A program made the position numbers and the translations under genes. The notes under the pieces are model-generated. The model had not been told where the DNA came from and did not search any database. It saw only the letters and a program-made list of their open reading frames with translations. 64,000 nt of DNA, from positions 34,843 through 98,842 of the forward strand of contig DAHVAJ010000061.1 of the NCBI GenBank assembly GCA_027314705.1. Reading direction: 5' to 3'. Below, piece by piece: positions 53,855-64,000 of this stretch (position 1 is the stretch's first letter; each line of letters opens with the position of its first letter). The DNA is from Acidimicrobiaceae bacterium. GTDB lineage: Bacteria; Actinomycetota; Acidimicrobiia; Acidimicrobiales; RAAP-2.

Positions 53855-54226
53855 TCAGCTCTCCTTCTTAGCGCCGTAGCGGCTGCGGGCCTGGTTGCGC
53901 TCGCGCACTCCGGAGGCGTCGAGGGTGCCCCGGATGACCTTGTAACGGACCCCCGGCAGGTCCTTCACCCGGCCGCCGCGCACCAGGACGATGGAGTGCT
54001 CCTGGAGGTTGTGGCCCTCGCCGGGTATGTAGGCCGTGACCTCCATCCCGCTCGTCAGGCGCACGCGGGCCACCTTGCGGAGGGCCGAGTTGGGCTTCTT
54101 CGGGGTGTGGGTGTAGACGCGAGTGCACACGCCCCGGCGCTGGGGGGCGCCCTTGAGGGCCGGGGTCTTCGACTTGGTCGGCTTGGTGGCCCGTCCCTTG
54201 CGGACGAGCTGGGAAATCGTGGGCAC
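53855..54226 (-). CDS. rpsL: 30S ribosomal protein S12
   Basis: [32 protein letters not shown]. Confidence 0.99.
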   Translation of the reverse strand: MPTISQLVRKGRATKPTKSKTPALKGAPQRRGVCTRVYTHTPKKPNSALRKVARVRLTSGMEVTAYIPGEGHNLQEHSIVLVRGGRVKDLPGVRYKVIRGTLDASGVRERNQARSRYGAKKES

Positions 54227-54361
54227 GCGTGACCTCTAGGTTGTGGACTGCGGGGATGCTTCAGGGCGCCTTCGCACTGCCGGACGACCTGCTCGGGCGG
54301 GCCGTTCCGGCTTGCCTGCACAGGCAGGGCGCACCGGACGGCGCACGGCCGTGAATGACCC

Positions 54362-54390
54362 ATGGTACGGCATGGCCCCGGGCTGGGCAA
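54362..54390 (-). promoter_or_regulatory. rpsL (str operon) promoter candidate (-35 TTGCCC, 17 nt, -10 TACCAT)
   Basis: Minus strand, about 135 nt upstream of rpsL start. Confidence 0.45.
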
Positions 54391-54509
54391 GCGCGCCCCT
54401 CGGCCCCGGCGGCCAGGTCCGAGGACCCGCGGTCCTGCTGAGGGCCGTTCTGCGGACGCCCGGCACCGTCGTCGGTCCCCGCGGCCCGGACCCAGGCCGG
54501 CGCCGGGCC

Positions 54510-54528
54510 GCCACCCCGCCGGGGCGGC
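54510..54528 (-). terminator. Hairpin abutting rpoC stop
   Basis: GCCGCCCC-GGC-GGGGTGGC on minus strand, 8-bp stem with one G-U; no T-tract. Confidence 0.4.
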
Positions 54529-58574
<4,046 letters not shown>

Positions 58575-58575
<1 letters not shown>

Positions 58576-61500
58576 CAGAAACCCCTCTCCGCGGCACGCC
58601 GGGCATCTTCCTCGTCCGACCCGCGCTCGGGTCGGCTGATGTCGATCCCGAGCTCCTCGGCCGTGCGGAACACGTCCTCGTCCAACTCTCGCATCTCGAT
58701 CTCCTCCCCACCGGGTGCCAGCACCTCGACGTCGAGGCAGAGGGACTGCATCTCCTTGATGAGCACCTTGAAGCTCTCGGGGATCCCGGGTTCGGGGATG
58801 TTCTCCCCCTTCACGATGGCCTCGTAGACCTTGACGCGGCCGAGCACGTCGTCCGACTTGATGGTGAGCAGCTCCTGGAGGGCGTAGGCGGCGCCGAAGG
58901 CCTCGAGGGCCCACACCTCCATCTCCCCGAAGCGCTGGCCGCCGAACTGGGCCTTGCCGCCGAGCGGCTGCTGCGTGATCATCGAGTACGGGCCGGTCGA
59001 ACGGGCGTGGATCTTGTCGTCCACCAGGTGGTGGAGCTTCAGGATGTACACGTACCCGACCGAGACGGTGTTGTCGTAGGGGTCGCCGGTCCGGCCGTTG
59101 TAGAGCTGGGCCTTGCCGTCGTCGGTGACCTGCACGGCGCCGTCCACCCCGTCGGGGTTGAGCCGGCCGAAGATCTGCTTGATCGTCGGGTGGCGGCCGG
59201 CGTCGGCCTCCTCGTCCCAGTGGGCACCGTCGAAGACCGGGGTCGAGACCCACACGGCCGGCTCGGTGCGCGGCCGCGTCTTCGTTTCGGTGCCCCGCAC
59301 CGGGGCCCGGGCGACGTCGCCGGCGCCCTCCCAGCCCCAGCGGGCGGCGTAGCCGAGATGGGACTCGAGGACCTGTCCGACGTTCATCCGGCTCGGGACG
59401 CCGAGCGGGTTGAGGATGATGTCGACCGGGGTGCCGTCGGCCAGGAACGGCATGTCCTCCACGGGGAGGATCTTCGAGATCACGCCCTTGTTGCCGTGCC
59501 GGCCGGCCAGCTTGTCGCCCTCGGAGATCTTGCGCTTCTGGGCCACGTACACCCGGACCAGCTGCTCGACGCCGGGGGGCAGCTCGTGGGCGTCGTCCCG
59601 GGAGAAGACACGGACGTCGATGACCGTGCCCTGCTCTCCGTGGGGCACCTTGAGGGAGGTGTCTCGGACTTCGCGGGCCTTCTCGCCGAAGATGGCCCGC
59701 AGCAGGCGCTCCTCGGGGGTCTGCTCCGTCTCGCCCTTCGGGGTGACCTTGCCCACCAGGACGTCACCCGGCCCGACCTCGGCCCCGATGCGGATGATGC
59801 CCCGCTCGTCGAGGTCGGCCAGGATCTCCTCGGAGAGGTTGGGGATGTCCCGGGTGATCTCCTCGGCGCCCAGCTTGGTGTCGCGGGCGTCGACCTCGTG
59901 CTCCTCGATGTGGATCGACGTGAGGACGTCGTCCTTCACCAGGCGCTCCGAGAGGATGATGGCGTCCTCGTAGTTGTAGCCCTCCCAGGGCATGAAGGCC
60001 ACCAGCAGGTTCTTTCCCAGGGCCAGCTCCCCGTTGTGGGTGGCCGGGCCGTCGGCCAGGACGTCACCGCCCGACACCTTCTGGCCCTCGTCGACGAGGA
60101 CCTTCTGGTTGATGGCGGTGTTCTGATTGGAGCGGCGGAACTTGGCCAGCCGGTAGGTCTTCTTGCCCAGGGTCGCGCCGTAGCGGTCCTTGGCCCCACC
60201 CTTGTAGTCGACGGTGATCTGGTTGCCGGACACCTCGGTGACGGTGCCGTCGGCCTCGGCCATGACCACGTCGCCGGCGTCGCGGGCGGCCCGGGCCTCC
60301 ACACCGGTGCCGATGTAGGGCGCCTCGGGCACCACCAGGGGCACGGCCTGCTTCTGCATGTTGGCGCCCATCAGCGCGCGGTTGGCGTCGTCGTGCTCGA
60401 CGAAGGGGATGAGGGCGGTGGAGACCGAGACGATCTGCTTGGGCGAGACGTCCATCAGGTCCACCTCGCTCGGGGAGACGAAGTCGATCTCCGAGGTGGT
60501 GCCGTACGAGGTGGTGGCCACGCCCACACGGACGCCGGTGCCCTGCGGACCGCGGCGGACGAGCACCTTCTCCTCGGTGAAGTGCCCCTTGGCGTCGACC
60601 GAGGCCGACGCCTGGGCGATGACGTGCTCCTCCTCCTCGTCGGCGGCGAGGTAGACGATCTCGTCGGTCACCCGGCCGTCGACGACCCGGCGGTAGGGCG
60701 TCTCGATGAAGCCGTACTCGTTCACCCGGGCGTAGGTGGCCAGCGAGCCGATGAGGCCGATGTTCGGCCCCTCCGGCGTCTCGATCGGGCACATCCGGCC
60801 GTAGTGGGAGGTGTGGACGTCACGGACCTCGAAGCCGGCCCGCTCACGCGAGAGGCCGCCGGGGCCGAGGGCAGAGAGACGCCGCTTGTGGGCCAGTCCC
60901 GAGAGCGGATTGTTCTGGTCCATGAACTGGCTCAGCTGGCTGGTGCCGAAGAACTCCTTCACGGCGGCCACCACCGGCCGGATGTTGATGAGGGTCTGGG
61001 GCGTGATGGCCTCGACGTCCTGGGTGGTCATGCGCTCGCGCACCACCCGCTCCATGCGCGACAGGCCGACCCGGACCTGATTCTGGATGAGCTCGCCCAC
61101 GGAGCGGATGCGGCGGTTGGCGAAGTGGTCCTGGTCGTCGATGCGGTAGTGGGACTCGCCGTCGGCCATGTGCTTGGCCAGGTGGAGCATGTAGGTCGAG
61201 GAGGCCAGGATCTCCGAGGGGCTGAGGACGCCCTGGGTGGGGGTGGGCCGCTCGAGGTCGACGGCGAACAGCTCGGAGATGCGCTCGATCTCCGGGCCGA
61301 GCTTGCGGTTGAGCTTGTACCGGCCGACCCGGGTGAGGTCGTAGCGCTTCGGGTTGAAGAAGGCGTTCTCGAAGTACTGGCGGGCGGCCTCGACCGAGAG
61401 GGGCTCGCCGGGTCGGGCCCGCTTGTAGATCTCGAGGAGGGCCTCCTCGCGGGTCGGAGCGAGGTTCTGCTCCTTTTCCCACTGGCCCTCGAGGAAATCG

Positions 61501-62150
61501 AAGTGACGGACGAACCGCTCGAGAAAGTCCGGGTCCTCGTAGCCGAGGGCCCGGAGCAGCACGAACAGGGAGAGGCGTCGCTTGCGGGCCACGCGGGCAC
61601 CGGCGGTGACGTCCTTGCCCGGTTTCGCCTCGACGTCGAATTCGATCCACTCGCCGCGGTAGGGGTGGATGGTACCGGTGAAGACCGTCTTGGCGTCGCG
61701 GCCGGGCTGGAAGATGACGCCCGGGGAGCGCACCAGCTGGCTGACGACCACCCGCTCGGTGCCGTTGACGATGAAGGTGCCCTTGTCGGTCATCACGGGG
61801 AAGTCGCCCATGAAGACCGTCTGCTCCTTGATCTCGCCGGTGCCGGCGTTCATGAACCGCGCCCGCACGAAGACCGGCGCGGCGTAGGTCATGTCCTTCT
61901 CCTTGCACTCCTCCACCGAGAACTTGGGCGGCGGGCGCAGGTCGGGGTCGGTCGGGTCGAACTCGAGCTCGAGGCTCAGCTGACCGGTGAAGTCCTCGAT
62001 GGGGCTGATGTCGGCGAAGGTCTCCGCCAGCCCACGATCGAGGAACCACTGGAACGAGTCCCGCTGGATGGCGACGAGGTCCGGCAGCGGCAGGGCCTCA
62101 TCGATATTGGCAAACGAGAAACGTTCCGGGCTGTTGGACCGTGTAGGCAA
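58575..62150 (-). CDS. rpoB: RNA polymerase beta subunit
   Basis: [47 protein letters not shown]. Confidence 0.99.
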
Positions 62151-62344
62151 CGCCTACTCCTCCCAGTAGCAAGGCGAATGGTGCACAGGCGGGGTGGTGC
62201 GGTGGTGCGGGGTCGAAGATGGCACTTCTCGGGCGTTCACAGGGGTCGGCGACCGCCCGCCGGAGCGGCCGTCGGGGCGCCGGGGCGCGCGTCAATCAGC
62301 CGACAAACGGGGTGAGGCAGAAGGAGCAGGCACGGCAACCGACA

Positions 62345-62373
62345 AGCATACCTGGGGACGCAGAAGAACACAA
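62345..62373 (-). promoter_or_regulatory. rpoB promoter candidate (-35 TTGTGT, 17 nt, -10 TATGCT)
   Basis: Minus strand in 383-bp rplL-rpoB intergenic region. Confidence 0.5.
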
Positions 62374-62489
62374 CCCCTGGGGGTCGGTCCCACTGCGGGC
62401 CCGCTCAACGTACGAGACCCGGCCCTCGGCGTCAAGGATCCGGGGTCACCCGGTGGAGCTCGCGGTCGCGGCGGGACGGTGGACCCGTG

Positions 62490-62528
62490 ACCGGCCCCGG
62501 CCGCCGACGGGCGGCGTCCGGGGCCGGT
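62490..62528 (-). terminator. Long GC hairpin after rplL; attenuator/processing candidate
   Basis: ACCGGCCCCGG ... CCGGGGCCGGT (11-bp stem), loop holds a second CCGCC/GGCGG-type stem. Confidence 0.55.
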
Positions 62529-62533
62529 GGGGA

Positions 62534-62932
62534 CTACGTGAGCTCGACGGTGGCCCCGGCGCCCTCGAGCTGGGCCTTCGCCTTCTCGGCGTCTTCCTTG
62601 TTGGCCTTCTCGAGCACGGGCTTGGGTGCGCTCTCGACGAGGTCCTTGGCCTCCTTCAGGCCCAGGCTGGTCAGGGCCCGGACCTCCTTGATGACCTGGA
62701 TCTTCTTGTCGCCGGCATCGGTGAGGACGACGTCGTACTCGCTCTTCTCCTCCTCGGCGGCGGCCTCGCCACCACCGGCGGCCCCGGCGGCCGGCGCGGC
62801 GGCCACGGCCACCGGCGCGGCGGCGGTCACGCCGAAGCGCTCCTCGAACTCCTTCAGGAGCTCGCTGAGCTCGAGCACGGACAGCTCAGCGATGCCGTCG
62901 AGGATCTGGTCCTTGGTGAGGGTTCCTGCCAT
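62534..62932 (-). CDS. rplL: 50S ribosomal protein L7/L12
   Basis: [64 protein letters not shown]. Confidence 0.99.
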   Translation of the reverse strand: MAGTLTKDQILDGIAELSVLELSELLKEFEERFGVTAAAPVAVAAAPAAGAAGGGEAAAEEEKSEYDVVLTDAGDKKIQVIKEVRALTSLGLKEAKDLVESAPKPVLEKANKEDAEKAKAQLEGAGATVELT

Positions 62933-62995
62933 CGTGGGTACTCCTTGTTCCGTTGTGGGTCGTTGTCAGGTCGCGGGTGGACGGGGCGTGGGTCG

Positions 62996-63577
62996 CTACT
63001 CGGCCGGCGCCTGGTCGGCGCCCCCTCCTGCGGGGGCCTCGGCCCCGCCCCCCTCGGTCTGGCGCTGGTCGAGCAGGGCCGAGAGTCCGTAGGCCAGGCT
63101 GCGGGGCAGGGCCTCGACCAGTCCGGCCAGTTGCCGGAGCGGGGCGGCCAGCGTGGCGGCCAGCTGGGCCAGCAGGACGTCGCGGGACGGAAGGGCGGCC
63201 AGGCGCTCGACCTCGGCGGCCGAAAGCAGGCCACCGGCGACGACGCCGCCCTTCACCACCAGGTTGGGGTTGGTGCGGGCGAAGTCCCGGAGCGCCTTGG
63301 CCACCGCGCTCACGTCGCCCCGCACGAAGGCGATGGCGGTGGGCCCGCTCAGGAGGTCGCCCACCCCCTCCTCGGTCCTCCCGGCGATGGCCAGCCGGAC
63401 CAGGGTGTTCTTGTAGACCTTGTAGTCGCCGCCGGCGGCCGTGAGCTCGCGGCGGAGCTGGGCCAGCTCGGCGACCGTGAGGCCCCGGTATTCGGTGACG
63501 ACCGATGCCGCCGCCCCCTCGAGGCGCCCTCGCACCTCTTCGATGACGGCGACCTTCTCAGGCCTCGGGTTGTCCAT
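62996..63577 (-). CDS. rplJ: 50S ribosomal protein L10
   Basis: KVAVIEEVRGRLEGAAASVVTEYRGLTVAELAQLRRELTAAGGDYKVYKNTLVRLA. Confidence 0.98.
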   Translation of the reverse strand: MDNPRPEKVAVIEEVRGRLEGAAASVVTEYRGLTVAELAQLRRELTAAGGDYKVYKNTLVRLAIAGRTEEGVGDLLSGPTAIAFVRGDVSAVAKALRDFARTNPNLVVKGGVVAGGLLSAAEVERLAALPSRDVLLAQLAATLAAPLRQLAGLVEALPRSLAYGLSALLDQRQTEGGGAEAPAGGGADQAPAE

Positions 63578-63765
63578 GGTTCCTCCACCGTGTCGGAAGC
63601 AGCGCCACGACGGTCCGGTGGGGGGACGGGGCCGGGCTGGGCCCGGAAGCACGTCACCTCGTCAGGCGGGCCAGTGGCCCCTTCGGCGCCCGGAGGCGCA
63701 CCGGATGTCTGCGGCGATCGGTTGATCTTGTGCCCGTCGGCGACGGGCTGCGGTTGGGCAGCGTA

Positions 63766-64000
63766 TCAGGCGGTGATCGCCAGTTCCTCTTCGAGCTCTC
63801 GGGCCCGGGCCGGGTCGACGCGCACGCCGGGGCCCATGGTCGACGACAGGGTGACTGCCAGCAGGTAGCGCCCCTTGGCCGCAGCCGGCTTGGCCCGCAC
63901 CAGCTCCTCGACGACCGCGTGGACATTGGCGGCAAGAGCTCCCCGCTCGAAGGAGACCTTTCCCACGGGGAGATGCACGTTGCCGACCTTGTCCGTCCGG
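63766..64000 (-). CDS. rplA: 50S ribosomal protein L1, partial (runs off window end)
   Basis: RTDKVGNVHLPVGKVSFERGALAANVHAVVEELVRAKPAAAKGRYLLAVTLSSTMGPGVRVD. Confidence 0.95.
   Translation of the reverse strand, partial: RTDKVGNVHLPVGKVSFERGALAANVHAVVEELVRAKPAAAKGRYLLAVTLSSTMGPGVRVDPARARELEEELAITA

Noticed and set aside
53990-54130. Streptomycin-resistance change in rpsL
   Set aside because: [11 protein letters not shown] and [13 protein letters not shown] retain both key lysines.
60811-61010. Rifampicin-resistance signature in rpoB
   Set aside because: RRDR reads [26 protein letters not shown], with the usual D, H and S residues.

Overview
High-GC actinobacterial chromosome segment; an Acidimicrobiia-like origin is my inference from gene content only. 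Nearly all genes lie on the minus strand. Contents by coordinate: sucD-sucC with a stand-alone B12-binding mutase domain; a plus-strand decaprenyl-phosphoryl-arabinose cassette (ubiA-type DPPR synthase, dprE1, dprE2); ppk2 and a membrane-anchored phosphodiester glycosidase; pcrA/uvrD-guaA-guaB3; groES-groEL with a CIRCE operator; the t6A cluster tsaD-rimI-tsaB-tsaE; udg, alr, nnr, acpS, glmS, glmM; then a long alpha/spc/S10/str/rpoBC/rplJL ribosomal superoperon (rpsI to rplA, the last partial). The main anomaly is at 46.07-49.46 kb. The normally contiguous rpsJ-rplC junction of the S10 operon is split by about 3.4 kb carrying a plus-strand HUH/Rep-like ORF that seems to lack the catalytic tyrosine, upstream phased repeats and a hairpin, a SAM methyltransferase, a small 2-TM protein and gene-fragment remnants. 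Because of this, rplC has acquired a long leader with a 14-bp perfect hairpin. Other notable points: acidic low-complexity C-terminal tails on four ribosomal proteins of one operon (L29, S3, L22, L4), a probable CTG start for infA, DprE1 with Ala at the benzothiazinone-target Cys position, a 30-bp perfect palindrome after groEL, and a 20-bp tandem duplication spanning the glmS stop and acpS start. No tRNA, rRNA or CRISPR was recognised. All assignments come from reading the sequence; no database search was run.
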